A stretch of 64,000 nucleotides of DNA from Panaeolus papilionaceus. Its lineage: Eukaryota > Basidiomycota > Agaricomycetes > Agaricales. The stretch covers positions 868,001 to 932,000 of the forward strand of contig JADNRZ010000009.1 in assembly GCA_015501605.1 (NCBI GenBank), given 5' to 3'. Below the pieces are notes generated by a model, which worked only from the letters and a program-made list of their open reading frames with translations, did no database searches and had not been told where the DNA came from. Made by a program: the position numbers and the translations under genes. The stretch's first letter is position 1. Each line of letters starts with the position of its first letter. Below are positions 11,337-26,967 of this stretch, piece after piece.

Positions 11337-14300
11337 CTAATCGCGCTTGCTCAATGCTTGAAGCTGGACAAATTCGAAGTAATCGCCACGGAGTTCCAGT
11401 AACTCGTCATGGCTTCCAGCCTCGCTAACACGACCTTCCTTGATGAAGTAACTGCGAAAGGATAAGGATGTTATAATGTTTTCAGAGATCAACAAGAAGA
11501 TGACATACATTCTGTCAGCATTCTGGATGGTGGACAGTCGATGGGCAATCGCAATTGTTGTTCTTCCCTTCGCGGCTTGGTCGAGTGCAGCTTGAACAAC
11601 CTTCTCCGAATTGGAATCCAATGCTGATGTCGCTTCGTCAAGGAGGAGGACCTTAGGGTTACGAAGGAGAGCTCGGGCAATGGCGATACGTTCTGGGTTT
11701 AGAATATCAGCATGAGACTGGTCGGAACAAAGAAACACTACACACGTTTCTGGCCACCGGAAAGTTGAGAACCCTTGCCTCCAACCTCTGTGTCAAGTCC
11801 ATGAGGCAGTCCTTGAATGAAGTCCCAGATGTTGGCATTGCGACAAGCATCTTCGATCTCTTGCTCGGTGACTTCGTTCTCGGGTTTGATGGCACCAAGA
11901 AGGATATTGAAGCGAACGGTACCAGCATACAGAGTAGGTTCTTGGGAAACGAGGGCCATGTGCTTGCGATATTCTTGGATATTGAGCTCTGAGATGCGAT
12001 GGCCATCCAGCTAAATAAGTTTAAGTCATTGAGTTCATGGGAGCAGGCATATACCGAAGAGAATAAAATCTTACATAAATGTCACCAGCAAGAGGGTCGT
12101 AAAAGCGCTCAATGAGCTGAATAGCTGTACTCTTTCCTGATCCACTAGCACCAACAAGAGCAATATATGTTCCGGGCTGAACTTCGAAAGAAAGGTCGCG
12201 CAAGACACGGACGCCAGGGCGGGTTGGGTAGCGGAAGTGCACATTCTCGAATTTGATTTGTCCACGGACTTCTTCCTTTGGAATAACCTTACCAGCTGTC
12301 GATTCAGCATCGATTTCGGGTGTAGAGTCCAGAAGTTTGATGATGTCAGAGCCAGCACCTTTGGCAGAGGAAATATCGGGAACGAAGGAGAAAACGTTTC
12401 CTGCTTGGATGGCACCGAAGGTAGTACTCTGCGACATGTTAGAAAAAAGCTCAAAAAGCTCAATGTAAACAAGCTAAATTGCTCACCATGAGACCGACGA
12501 AGAATTGGAAGGTACTGGCCTCGAGCTTGGACACAAGAGTCGCACCAAACCAGAAAATCAAGGCAATGACGAAGAAGACCAAGGACTGGGAGAACGAATA
12601 GAGGAGGTTGCTCCAGAGAGCCGTCCTGTTTGATTTACGGAGAGGTTCTTCCAAACTCTCACTGTAAAGCCTCAAGCAATCATTTTCGCGTGTCAAGGCA
12701 GCAACAGTGCGGATGGATCCAGCAGCTTCGCAGGCCAGTTGAGCAGAGTCTTCATGAGCTTTCTTGTTTGCTTGGTCCTTGAGAACGACAACACGCTAGA
12801 GATGTGGATGGTTAGGTTGACATTAAGTCAGAGTGAAATGAATAACCTACTAGGCGGATGTAACCCGTTGAGACAAGCAATGGCGTGCAAGCTGTTGCAT
12901 AATTAGTATTCTAGCACGATACTACCACCTGTACCAACGTACCAATTCCAACAAGAGCAACCTTCCAGATGAATACAAGACCAAGAACAGAACCGGCGAT
13001 GAGGGTTGCAATACTCTGAACAATGGCACCCAAGGTGATACCAGCCAAGCCATTGACCTTCTGAGGATTGTCACTAAGCTGTGCGGTAAGTGCACCAGTC
13101 TAATGAAACGGCAAATTAGCAAGTTTGATGACTCGATTTTTCCAACGAAAAGCTTACGCTGTGCTCGTCCTTATCAAAGAATTCAACTGACAGGTTGTTT
13201 AGTATAAAAACGTCCACAAGAACCTTTATAAAACTCACTGTCTTGTCGGAGGATAGCCTTAAAGCTCAGAGTGCGAAGACGAGAAGTCAAAGTGGCCGCT
13301 GCTCTGGCGAAAAGGTAGTTCTGGAAGCCAATGCTGAAAGTCGAGATGATAGCAATGAGGAAAAGCCTATATGATTGTAAGTAACTATATCGGTTTATGG
13401 TGTAATATCAACATACCAAAGAGCATTTCTGTCACCAGCATGTCGACGATCATGTGGTTTGGGCATAGCAAATCCTTCGATACCCTTAGCGTATACAACA
13501 CCGAAAGCTGGGTAGACCATTCCAGTCACTGCAAAATAATGTCAGATGATTCCAATGAATTGGTGGATGGATACGACGCACTAGAGGCAAAAACAGATCC
13601 AATGAGGTAGTTCTTCCATTGATCGCGGATGAGGGGAGCCATGCGACGGAAAAGCTGGAACATGCTGAGGTCTTCCTGATCGTGGACCTCGCCTGTGGCC
13701 TGCTTCTTCTGCTCAATAATTTCACTGGCAAGGGAACGGCTGGTATTCTTGCGGCCGAGAGGAATCTCCTCACGGGCTTCCTTCTCCATATCCTTGACAG
13801 AAGCCTCTTCACTGTTGTTATCGTCCTCGTCGGAATCACCCTTACGACCTTCCCGAAGTTTCTGGGCTTGTACAAGGCGTGCATAGGCACCGTCCGTGTC
13901 GATGAGTTCCGTGTGGGTACCACTTTCCAAGACGAGACCGTCTCCCATTACATAGATAACATCGGCGTCCTTGATAGTCGATAGACGATGAGCGATGGTG
14001 ATTGTTGTGCGTCCTAAGAACTGTCAATCGGTATTTACCGTTACTTAGCAATCCAACATACCAGCAGCAGCCTTATCGAGAGCGTCCTGTACAATGCCTT
14101 CTGATTGGGTATCAAGGGCACTAGTCGCTTCATCCAAGAGCAAGATTCGCGGATCAGAGACAATGGCACGGGCAATTGCAATACGCTGCTTTTGACCACC
14201 AGAAAGAAGGAAACCGCGTTCACCAACCATGGTGTCATAACCGAGAGGAAGTTTGCTGATAAATCCGTCTGCGTTAGCCTTGATGCAAGCTTCCTTGATG

Positions 14301-16316
14301 AGTTTTTCCTTGACCTCATCCGAGGCATCTTCGTAGGGTGTGTTGATTAAACCGTGAGCCACGTTGCCGCGAATGGTAGTGGCGAACAAGGTAGGCTCCT
14401 GAGAAACGAGGCCGATTTGGGAACGCAACCAGCGAAGGTTAAGATCTTTGAGATCGACACCATCAAGTTTGACAACGCCAGCTGTAGGATCGTAAAATCG
14501 CTCGACGAGGGCAATGGCGGTGGATTTTCCAGAACCAGAAGCTCCAACCAAAGCAGCAGTCTTTCCTGCCTTGAATGTGATTGAAACTCCTTTGACGACC
14601 TCGACGGTGGGGCGCGATGGATAGCGGAATTTGACATTCTCGAACGTAATTTCACCTTCTACTTTCTCGGGCTTCGAACCACTGTCGCTGGCGGAATCGA
14701 TGTCAGGGATGCGATCAATTGTTGCATACAGCTTGGCAGCAGCACCACGACCATGGGTAATAGCTGTAGTTGCCCCAATAAGCGACGTTCGATGTGGAGT
14801 TCAGACACGAGGAAGATTTACCTTGCATTTCAGGGGCGAGTAGTGCCAGTGAAAATGAACCAATCAAGATGGCCAAGAAGACGTTGACGACAGAGCCAGC
14901 GGTAGCTGCAAAAATGCCATTAATTTAATTCAACAAGACTTGTGTATTCGGCTCTCGTACCATGTCCAGAATTAATGAGCGTGGTACCGAAGCTGAATGC
15001 TGTAATATATTCGTCAGTAAGTGCAAAACGGATGTATAAAAATTGACCAACCAAGAGCATAGGCGGAATAAATAACAAAGAAGAATACGGCGAGACCTCC
15101 TCCGTGCCAGGTGGCGGCCTTAAGATCGACATCATGAGACTTGCCGATAAAACCGTCGTACAGGTTGGAGAGAATCTTCTGGGTTCCGAATGCCTGCGCT
15201 GTTCGAATCGTACCGATGACTTCCTCAGCAAGAGTTCCTCCCTCAGCTGTGTGCTTCAAAGACAACCTGAAGCATCTTGAGTGATCCATTATTGCATGTG
15301 AGAAAGGTTAGAACATACTGCATGTAGGCTGAAATAAACTTGTTCATGATGCCTCCCGTAATGGCAATGCAAGGGAGAATTGAAGACATAGCGAGAGCCA
15401 GACGCCAGGATCGAGCATACGCAAGGGCGAAACCGCAAACGAATGCACCCATAAAGTTGACAACGAGGGCCACCTTTTCTGAGATACCTTGTTGAACAAG
15501 ATCTGTGACGGATTGGTGAGATGTAGAATTTATAAGTGGAGCAATCGATACCCACGCGTATCTGTCTGAATGCGAGTTGCGACCTCTCCGGCACCAACAT
15601 TGTCGAAATAGGCAATCTCCTGACGAAGAATAGCTTGAAGATAGCGTTCACGAATGCGCTTTGCGTTGACTTCTCCGGTGTAAACCCATGTGTACATGTA
15701 GATAAAAGTGCAGGTGAACATGCCGATACCTATACCAAGTGTTAATGCCTAGAATTGTCGAGAATAGCGGCAGTAACGCACCAATATACACCAAATAACT
15801 AGCGCTTAACCCTGCCGAATGCCTGAAGTTTTTTGCGGCCTGTGGTATTTGAGCAGCAGCCGACGGGTCCTGAAGGATCATCGTGAAGTTGACGAAATCT
15901 TGAGTGAGGTTACCGAAGAGAAGTGACATCAAGGGCTAAACTTGGTTTAAACAATGAAGCAGACAAGTAAATTGAGGTCATTACCTGGGCTGCTCCAGCA
16001 GCAGCAGCAGCAATTAACCCCACGAAATTTAGCGCTAGTTCAGTCGGTGTAGAGTATCTTCAAGGATATGTGAGACAGGATCACATTGACTACCAAAAGT
16101 TGCTACTGACCTGAACAGTTGGGTGAAGGACACTGGAGGTACCTCAGGCTCTGCTGGTTTGACTTCTGTTGTGGCATCTTGACCCTTTTCGTTCACGACC
16201 TCTTCCTCTGTGGTTTTAGCAGATTTTTTTCTACTGAAAAACCCCTTGGACTTCGATTTCGTCTCATGAACAACAGTGGCCTTTTCGTCTGTGCTGCTCG
16301 GCCTCGAGTCAGCCAT
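11337..16316 (-). CDS. ABCB (MDR/P-glycoprotein type) full ABC transporter, upstream copy
   Basis: Second full TMD-NBD-TMD-NBD exporter of the ABCB/MDR family. It starts [16 protein letters not shown], with a lysine-rich N-terminal tail and [11 protein letters not shown] before TMD1 (about 16130-14830). NBD1 (about 14650-13880) has [30 protein letters not shown] and [11 protein letters not shown]. The linker (about 13880-13640) is acidic and again contains a [15 protein letters not shown] block. TMD2 spans about 13640-12480. NBD2 (about 12290-11340) has [29 protein letters not shown] and [11 protein letters not shown], and the protein ends LQALSKRD. Splice positions and protein blocks correspond closely to those of the copy at 5312-10314, so the pair arose by tandem duplication. 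The N-terminal tail and linker have diverged most. All ATP-binding motifs are present. The physiological substrate is unknown. Confidence 0.92.
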
Positions 16317-19094
16317 TGTGATAGATAGAAGGGGGGATGAATAAAATGGGAAATAAAGGAGGGTGTGGAGAAGAAGAGAAAAGGAGTTGAGAGGACAGAC
16401 TTTGTGTGATGGGGAAGTCTGGATGAATTCTGGTTTCTGCGTCCATGTGTAAATACCCCTCGGATGTACATATACGGCACAAATTCGTAATCACAAATGA
16501 CCAATTATCACGGCCCGTGGATCTTTTGCTCCAGTACACTTGGTCTCTCAGTTCATCCACCAAATATTATTATCTTTCTTACTTTCATTTATATCTTTTC
16601 TAAACCTACTTAAATTAAAGAAAAGCTTCACCATAGACCTTTCATTGAAATTATTATTTATATACCTTTTTAAAAATCTTATGAATAAATGAGCAATGCT
16701 TATGACAACCATCTTTAACATGTTCAACAGTCGACATTCGTGTGACTCATCGGTACAAGTTCAATTCTCTGCCTGTATCGTTCAACATGATTTCTTGTAC
16801 ACCCCGTTTCCGGCGGGATGGGCTTCATTTCAGTTGCTTCAAGTGGTGAAAAAGGCCGTGAATATACCAACAGAACTGAAGACTCATACCGTTTTCATAC
16901 AAAGTAAATGTGAGCGACTCTCGTACCAATCCACCCCTGGCGACCTAAGAAGCATCAATCAGGGCTTCAGGGAAGCATATTGTGGTTCCAAATCATCCTT
17001 GAGCTGAAAAAGGTCAGAAAAGTCCTCCTTAAGGGACCATTTATTGATCCGTTAACTTAGCATAGATTTACGTGTCCTAGCGTGCACTACGCCGTCAGTC
17101 ACTCCAGGACGCGAACTATTCCGCATGTATTGAATTGTGAGTCATTGGAGAGTCAGTTGCCAATAGAATACTTACTGCCTGATTGATATCACAAATGACT
17201 CGACAGCTTCGCAGATCCGTGCCCAAAGCCGCAGCTAAACAGAAATTATCCATCTTGCCGAAGGGCCATGTAAGCGTCAGTTTGCACGCAACCCATATGC
17301 TCCGCCGCAGTGCCGTTGGTGAGTCTTCGAAGTGAGAATGTTGTAGAAAACTTCAAGGATCTCAGGTAAGCTTATTCCATCATCGATTCGGAGTGATCTC
17401 CGAATCTGCTGTAACTGTTGATGCTAGCCTATGCCGGTCTGCTTGCAACTCCCCCAACACCTCGACCCATGTGGCCACTCTGGTGCAAGCACCCAGATGA
17501 CAGGTCCATAAATTATAAATTAATATATTATAATGAATCTAATAATATTCTCACATGGGTATGACGACTCAGGAGCATTGTCTTCGGGTGTGCCGAGGAA
17601 GAACACATATTTCTTCGACACCATGGTGGTACCATAATGTAGCCCAGACACCAAAGGTGTATTCAAGCTTTATCATAGTGTATATATAAGATGGCGACGA
17701 TGTTACTTAGCTCCTGTGATCCAGATGGAGCCGCCATCGACTACCAGATATGCACTTGTATTTGTTCTGAACTGCGTAGTGCTCCAGGACGACATGATGC
17801 ACTGCTTTTAAACGACACACCGATGATGTCGATCGACGAGAACGTCCATACAACTACATACCTATGAGCTGCGATCCCGTTGGAAGAGCTCGCAGCTGGT
17901 GTAAAAATATCCACTCTTATGGAGTTGTTTCTGCGATCCAAGCTCGCCTGACAGTTTGGTTGCTCGGACGCCTAATTTAGGAACCTCAGTGTTAGTCATG
18001 CCCTATCGATCGCCGCCCAAGCCAGAAGTCTTGCTGTCAGGAGATGCAGCGGTAGCGCATACTTTGAAGGAAACTTGAGATTACTGCATTAAAGGTCTAC
18101 AAAAGCCAGCCAGCTGTTCCAACTTCCAGGCCGTTCCACATGTCGTTTATTCGTTCGGCGGTAACTCGGACTCATTATCATTATCTATAACTCGAGGGCA
18201 CTGTCTGTGATGCTACATAATGCTCAAAGTGGTTTCTATGACCATGCCAGTTCTGACACTGTTCAGATGAGTAAAATGAATATGTCGAGGATCATCGGGT
18301 TAGGGCTGCCGTTCGAAGGCAACGGTGTTGGTGAATTGAGTATTCACGACATAGACGCAGCAACTGACGGGAATTATCGATCGACATCACTTTCACGAGG
18401 GCGACGTTGCGACGATATGGAGAAAAATTGACGTCAAGGGCTGTCACCAAGAAATGAAGAGGCGCCTTCGTAGACACAAGAAAGGGAAGCAATATAAGCG
18501 GACATGAAGTGGATGGGACATTTTGCTTTTTACTAGCAATGAGAACCAGCGTCAAACTAGTCAAGGGTGGCGCTCTATTTGCAGAAACTCTTTGAAACTT
18601 TTTTTGAATGAGTAAGCAGTAGGGTTTCAGAGTCCAGAAAGTGGTTCTTCTGATGTGTATGCCTTTCTCTCCGACTAGACTCCTAATAACATAATGGGTT
18701 CCTGATGAGGTGTTAGAATCAAGTTACTTATATGCCCGTTTAAAAATTGAAATAAAATAAAAATAGCCATAGCTTGAAGTGTACTGGAACATTGAGCGTC
18801 AAGAAAGTAAAGAACAAGTGAGATGCCAGAGACAGATAAATGATATGAAGTTGGAGTTGAAAGATGGAAGGGAAGAGTCAAAGTCCAGTAGCAACCAATT
18901 TAGGGAAATAATTGATTCCAATAAAAGGAAACGCGGGTTTCAAATAACTCTGACAACAACAACTCTCAACCCAACGACAACCTCACACTCATTTGCCACA
19001 TCACTCGTATATAAATAATCAACTTGTCTTCAAGTGAAAGCGGGCTTTCTTATTTTTCCTCTTTCTTCATTTTTAACTACAACTTACTTCGAAA
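16317..19094. other. gene-poor intergenic region between ABC pair and YPK1
   Basis: The left end should contain the promoter of the upstream ABC transporter and the right end (about 18600-19094) that of the kinase gene, with a CT-rich leader just before its ATG. An A/T-rich patch lies at about 17510-17550. Between these only short open frames occur. A weak coding-like patch on the minus strand (17560-17960) is listed separately. Confidence 0.4.
17560..17960 (-). other. weak coding-like fragment, unrecognised
   Basis: Two short minus-strand stretches read like protein: one contains TSAYLVVDGGSIWITGAK (about 17789-17708) and the next contains SGLHYGTTMVSKKYVFFLGT (about 17650-17590), with an intron-sized gap between them. 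The wording is reminiscent of secreted beta-propeller or lectin-like fungal proteins, but I cannot name a family. No complete gene with start and stop could be assembled. It may be a decayed gene or chance. Confidence 0.18.
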
Positions 19095-21292
<2,198 letters not shown>

Positions 21293-21717
21293 TTCGTTTG
21301 CATAATTTATTAACGACCTAGCATTATTTGCGCATATATCTAATGTATATCTTTGTGTCTTCGTGTCAACATCAATCTACTTATACTAGCCACATAGTCA
21401 CTCTTTTTACCGCTGTTTTCTTCTTTCTCTGTCACTAATTTTATTATTTACCTACATTTGGTTTCTGTGATAGTAATTTACATCCCTTGTCTACTATCGA
21501 CTGGATAATTGTTATCTCGCCTTTATTACGCTGTAGTTGGTTCATTTATTATATTAATGGAGTACCAGATTGATTTTGAAATTTTTGAGGCTGCCAGGGA
21601 GTTCAATTTGTGTACACCTCGGAATGCTCCTCAAAGCGGGCGGAGCTCGAATTCAGTCTTGATCCTGAACTATCACTTTCAGATCCGCGATTCGCAATCA
21701 AACACCCAGAGTTGACC
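21293..21717. other. intergenic region between YPK1 and MSH5
   Basis: This short A/T-rich stretch separates two genes on the same strand. It should contain the YPK1 3' untranslated region and the MSH5 promoter. The MSH5 frame stays open upstream to an ATG at 21610, so an earlier start by 36 codons is possible. Confidence 0.5.
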
Positions 21718-24700
21718 ATGCCGAAAAATAAGCCTTCACAAAAGGCTAAGCAACGTCCTATGCAACCGGTCGCATCGTCCGATTCGGAAGGCGCAACACC
21801 CTCTAGAGAAGGGGAGTGGAAGAAGGTTCGATGGAATACCAACCGTGCAGCTTCAACAGCGGAAGAACAGGAAGATAGTAGCGACTCCGACAGTGATTCG
21901 GAGTCGCAAACATCGTCTAAAGTTTGTCGTTTGTTATCAATTTTTTTAATTTCATAACACCATCCGCATTTGTAGACATGCCTAGCAGCTGTATGCTTAC
22001 AGTATGTCCTGGGAAACATTGGACGTTCGCACCTTGCTGAATGTTTGACCTTACGACAGTGGGTACCTCGGGTGCGCGTATTATAATCCTTCCAAAAGCG
22101 TCATTTCCATCCTCGAGGACACGCAAGAGACTTTGCATCATGACTTAACTCGCATGCGTATGAAACCTGCTTAGAGGACATCCAACGAGCTCAATCTAAC
22201 TTGGCATCTTTCATGTTACGGAACCAGTGCTGGAGCAGGTATCTCCAGATGTCATCCTCACAAGCTCCAAAGCAGACGACAAGATAATCAACGTATTCAA
22301 TGAATATGGTGCGTTTCATTTAAAATAAACTATTTTTTTGGTCGTTAATGTTCATATATGCGCGGTTTTATAGCAGAACAAACGCATACATTGTTCCAGA
22401 TCCGACCATTCAAAGAATTTGTGGCTTCCAGAGGGAGAGAGCGGCTTTTGTCACTGACCAGATTCACCGAATTCCAGCCTGAAAATCGTGGTAGAGAATC
22501 GCCAGTTGATAACGACTCGAGTTCCGTCTTGTCAGCTTCGCGGTCGAATGGGGTTTCCCGCAATGCTGAACATTTTATGCAGTCACGCCAACGGCAGACA
22601 GGAGATCCTACGCTACGCCGTTGGAACGCTTCTATACGATTGGCTAATTTTGCTGCGGTGGAATCAGCTCCTCTCTGTGTAGGCGCTTTCCTCAGAACCC
22701 TAGTTTAACCAGAATCTTAACTCTAATTTTATTTATAGATGGCTTCCGTTGGCGCCCTGTTGGATTTTATTGTCAGAGAACGTGCACTGGCAGATTTTGA
22801 TGATGAGGGTCTTGTGGGTCTTGATATTGAAGAGATTGAGACCCTTGCGCTGTAAGTCTTCTGGCAAACACCTTAGCTTTCGACGTTACATTAACCATGG
22901 TCCTGGATGTCAGAGACCAGTTTATGCAAATCAATGCCGACGCCCTCACGTGCGTATAATCACTTGGTCAATATGTCAACCTTCATTGATAAAGGTCAAT
23001 ATAGCTCTTTGCAAGTATTTGAGGACGAAAGTCATGCGTCTATGCATTCAGACCGTACTAAAGAGGGGTTATCTATGTTTGGTACATTCGTTTTCTTCCA
23101 TCGACCTCCATCTCATTTCACCGACGTCACTAGGGATTCTCAACAACACAAAAACAACCTTAGGGCGTTCCCTATTGCGTACTTGGCTCTTACGACCGTC
23201 TCTCTCACTGGACACTATCAGAAGCCGCCATGACGCAGTGGAATGTTTCATACGCAGTGAGAATGTGTCGACTGCAACCTTAATGCAGACCCACCTCAAA
23301 GGAATGAAAAATACCCCTCGGATGTTGTCGACTTTATGCGCAGGAAAGGGAAAACTGAGAGATTGGCAGGGTATTGTCAAAGTCGGCACGATTCCCTTTT
23401 AGACCGATAGGGACAAACGACTAAAAGGGGGTTGCTTCAGTTTACTTTCCATGCGACAATGATACGGGACGGTGTCACCGATTTATACCAAGCAAGCAGC
23501 GTCGATATCATCAATAAGGTTGGTGTGGATACTGCCAATCTTTATAACATCGTGCTGACCACGTTACCCAACTTGAAGCTTATCGAGTCACTGGACGTGC
23601 CAACCTTCAAGGAAATCGGCATGAAAATCAATGATCTGGTATATGAAATCGGGAATGTGCTTCGTAATTGACTAATGAGTTGTAGATTGACTGGGAAGAA
23701 TCGACAAACAATGACCGCGTCTGTGTGAGGCAAGGCATCGACGAGGATCTGGACAACCGCAAGCACGTATATCATGGAATTGATTCCATCCTCGTGCGCT
23801 TTCTTCGATGCTTTCCTTCCCGTTTTTCCAATGTGTTTTTGACCACCCATTTAGTCCACTGTTGCCCAACAGATATCAGAAACCGTTCCCCACCAATTCG
23901 CTGCTTCATTAAATGTTGTATACTTCCCTCAGCTAGGTAGGTCCTTTGTGGGTCCAACTGCTGATACATCAAAGTTTAAAAGTCTCCAAAATATGTATCT
24001 CACAGGATATCTTATCAGCGTTCCTATGATTGAAGAATGGCAAAATGAAGATGGAATCCAGCCCTTACCCGGTTGGACGTTCCAGGCATGTGTGTATTAC
24101 TGTTACGGCCACATTTATTAAGCTGTTTGACCGTAGTTTTCCTCCGAGTGCGATGTTCCCTGAGTCATTCAATATGCAACCTACCTAACACCGTTGCTCC
24201 AGCGCTCATGTTTATTTCAAGTCTGAGAAGATGCAAGGTATATAATATTACCAGTCCGTCTAGCGAGTACAAATAGTTCTCACCTGTTTTCTAGATTTGG
24301 ACGCCCATATTGGAGACTTACATTCTACGATTATCGACAGGGAGCTGGAAATAGTACAAGAGATGTTAGACGACCTTGTGGCCTGTGAACAGGATATAAA
24401 CAAAGCTTGCGACGTTTGCGCCGAACTCGACTGTCTTCTCTCTTTCGCTCAGGCCTCCAGACTGTTTGGCTACAAACGACCAAATATGGTTCTCGAAAAT
24501 GTCATCGAAATAATTCAGGGAAGGTACGTTCATGAAGGTATCCTCATATTGCGTCGGCTAAGAGATTTTCACCAGACACCCTTTGCACGAACAAGTTGTC
24601 GATACATTCGTTGCTAACGACTGCAAGTTGATGGGTGGTCTTGGTCGACATTCGTCGGTAGCAAGGCCGTTTGATGAGCGGAGCTGGAATAGCATCGTTT

Positions 24701-26160
24701 TGTGCACAGGTGCCAATGCTTGTGGAAAGGTAATATCGATTTCATCCTCAGCTTAGTGTCATTGATGATCGTTTCAAGAGCGTATATTTGAAACAAGTTG
24801 AGTTTGTAACTGCGAATATTCTCCACAGTCTCATTGTTGTGTCAGGTGGCTTTAATACAAATCATGGCCCAGGTAAGTTCCCGAGAACGTTAGATTGCAT
24901 GCTTGAATTCGTTGAGAGCCTTATAGATTGGCTGGTGACTTTTTTGACTTAACCTCAGTTTCGGCGGCATAAACTCACGCCACTTAGTTTTGTCCCTGTG
25001 GAGGCTGCTAATTTGGGGATCACAGACAAGAGTGAGCGCTTCTTAATATGTCTCTGCCCCTTTCAAAAGTTGACGTAAAATAGTATTCACCAGAGTCTCC
25101 ACCAAGGAATCCGTGTCAAAGGTACGCTTGAGGGGACGATTAGTGCTGAACTTTTCAGGAACCTGATGTTCTTGACGTCATAATCAGGCGCAGTCTGCGT
25201 TTATGATTGATCTCGCACAAGTTTCTTTGGCTCTTCGGAACTGCACGCTTCGCTCATTAATTATTCTGGACGAGTTCGGCAAGGGAACATTGGCTACAGG
25301 CTCGTCATTTTATGTCATTCTGGTTCTTGCTGTCCAATGCGTCCGGCAACATGTCGCTTCCTATGCCATGCTTTGGCCGCGTGCATAGGGACTGAGATTG
25401 GACTCACTTGGATTTCGACTTTGCCTTGATCCCCTTTCTCTCGCGTACTATGGATACTTATGATTTAAAACCACAGACGGCGCTGGCCTTTTCTGTGGCG
25501 TTTTGCGTCATCTTCTTAATCGAGGCTCAGTTTGTCCCAAGGTTCTCGTTGCATCTCACTTTCACGACGTCTTCAATGAGGGTCTGCTGGATCCGGAACA
25601 GGTGCCAATCAGCTTCTACCACATGCAAGTTATGTTCACGACGAACGCCAGTGAGGCTCTGGACTCCCATTCTATCTCTGGTTCTGTTTCTCCTGCTGTG
25701 GCTTCGGTGTCACGACTCACTCACTGCACGGCTACCGAATCAAGTGTGGTAAACTCCAAAAATAAGATTACATATCTTTACAGGTGGGCTGTCTTATATG
25801 CATCTTACTATCATTTTACACTGCACCTCCAGAGTCGCAGAAGGTCTGTCTCTTAACTCCCATGCCATCCATTGCGCGGCAATGTTTGGAATTCCTATAC
25901 GTGTCGTTGAGCGAGCCTATCATGTCAGGTAAGCTCCTGTTTACCGATCATTGTATGGTAATCTGATTTCTTCAAGCTCACTTGTATCAAAGCACGAAAT
26001 TGGTCGCCTGTTGGACGAAGACATGACCAAGGAACAGCGCTTGGAGTTAGAAAATGCGGAAGCAGTTTGTCGCCGATTTCTTGCGTGGGATCTCAGAGCA
26101 GATGATGCTGGGTACAGGGCTAAAGATAAATTGGCAGAAGTGTTGGGCATTACAACTTAA
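21718..26160 (+). CDS. msh5: MutS homologue MSH5, meiotic crossover factor
   Basis: MSH5 partners MSH4 to clamp recombination intermediates and promote meiotic crossovers. The gene has many short introns. The N-terminus is Ser/Asp-rich and poorly conserved; then GCAYYNPSKSVISILEDTQE and LTSSKADDKIINVFNE match the N-terminal MutS region. The core contains SLLRTWLLRPSLSLDTIRSR and MKNTPRMLSTLCAGKGKLRD, with the spacing of animal MSH5 (for example the KNVP...L...K segment followed by DWQ). The ATPase domain has Walker A TGANACGKSVYLKQ across an intron, FTRVSTKESVS, SAFMIDLAQVSLALRN, Walker B LIILDEFGKGT and the VLVASHFHDVF block. The C-terminus ends EVLGITT. Walker A has Ala where most MutS proteins have Pro (GPNxxGKS). 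MSH4 was considered, but the linker and C-terminal spacing fit MSH5 better. No break was found. Confidence 0.88.
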
Positions 26161-26313
26161 GACGACAACGAGCAATCGCTGGCCAACGCTCGACATTCAA
26201 TACTGGTCTGCGGGGTAATTTGTAAACCACTGTTGTGATGTTCTGAATGAAAATACGAACCTCCTTCATTACTCCGTCCTAATGGCATGTAAGACGGCTT
26301 ATCAGCATTCTGT

Positions 26314-26679
26314 TTAAAGCTTTGGGGCGTTGATAACTGTGCCGGGAATGGCGGAGAGGATTAGAATGCGGTCTTTGTATGACTGCTTTATAGCTTTCAA
26401 TCTTCGTTCTTCCTCCTGGGCATTTGCCCTCCCTTTACTGAATTCCTGCCCATTATTTAGGTCGTTAATAACGCCGTTGATCAACGAAATGCTTTTGGAG
26501 TATGCTGAAATGGCATCAGATACAATGTCAAGGTCGGCACAGTCTGATTCGACCGCTCTTGTGTCAAGTTCCACCGCTCGGTTTGCGTGGGTTAGAGCAA
26601 TACTGAGTGTGCTCTTTAGTGCTTGTGCGTGCGGCATAGTGGGGAGGGGAAGAATGTCACCTAAGGTTTTCTTGGGCAT
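26314..26679 (-). CDS. small MIT-domain protein
   Basis: A single-exon gene for a 121-residue protein. From about residue 20 to 105 it shows the pattern of an MIT domain, the three-helix module that binds ESCRT-III tails: ALTHANRAVELDTRAV, then DAISAYSKSISLINGVI, a short charged linker, and LKAIKQSYKDRILILS as the third helix. No AAA ATPase or other catalytic domain follows, unlike Vps4. The gene stands between MSH5, which it faces tail to tail with 153 bases between stops, and the phosphate carrier gene. A role in endosomal sorting or cytokinesis is inferred only from the domain. A further upstream exon cannot be excluded. Confidence 0.65.
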   Translation of the reverse strand: MPKKTLGDILPLPTMPHAQALKSTLSIALTHANRAVELDTRAVESDCADLDIVSDAISAYSKSISLINGVINDLNNGQEFSKGRANAQEEERRLKAIKQSYKDRILILSAIPGTVINAPKL

Positions 26680-26967
26680 CTTCCAACCGTATATAAATGC
26701 ATACGCACACGGCGTTTAAATGGTTTGCGCTCCCACGTTTCACGAAAGTAATACCTCCTACCTTGACGACGACATGTATATGTTCCGGCGACATGTTTAT
26801 GTAAAACTCGACGCATACAAATTATGCGATTTAGTGGTGACCCGTTGATGAAGAATTATGAGCAAGTATACAGCCGATGTCTAGTACTATGAAAGGTCAG
26901 CGTAATGAGATGGCAGTACAAGGTATATAGTGTCCCGGAGAGAAATTATTCAAAATACGTCGAGCCC

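Noticed and set aside
5312..16316. Reading the ABC pair plus zinc-cluster regulator as part of a secondary metabolite cluster.
   Set aside because: No backbone enzyme (PKS, NRPS, terpene cyclase) or tailoring enzymes lie in the window, and the regulator is 35 kb away.
21718..26160. Assignment of the MutS gene to MSH4.
   Set aside because: The spacing and wording around the linker, the DWQ segment, the ATPase and the short C-terminus fit MSH5 better.
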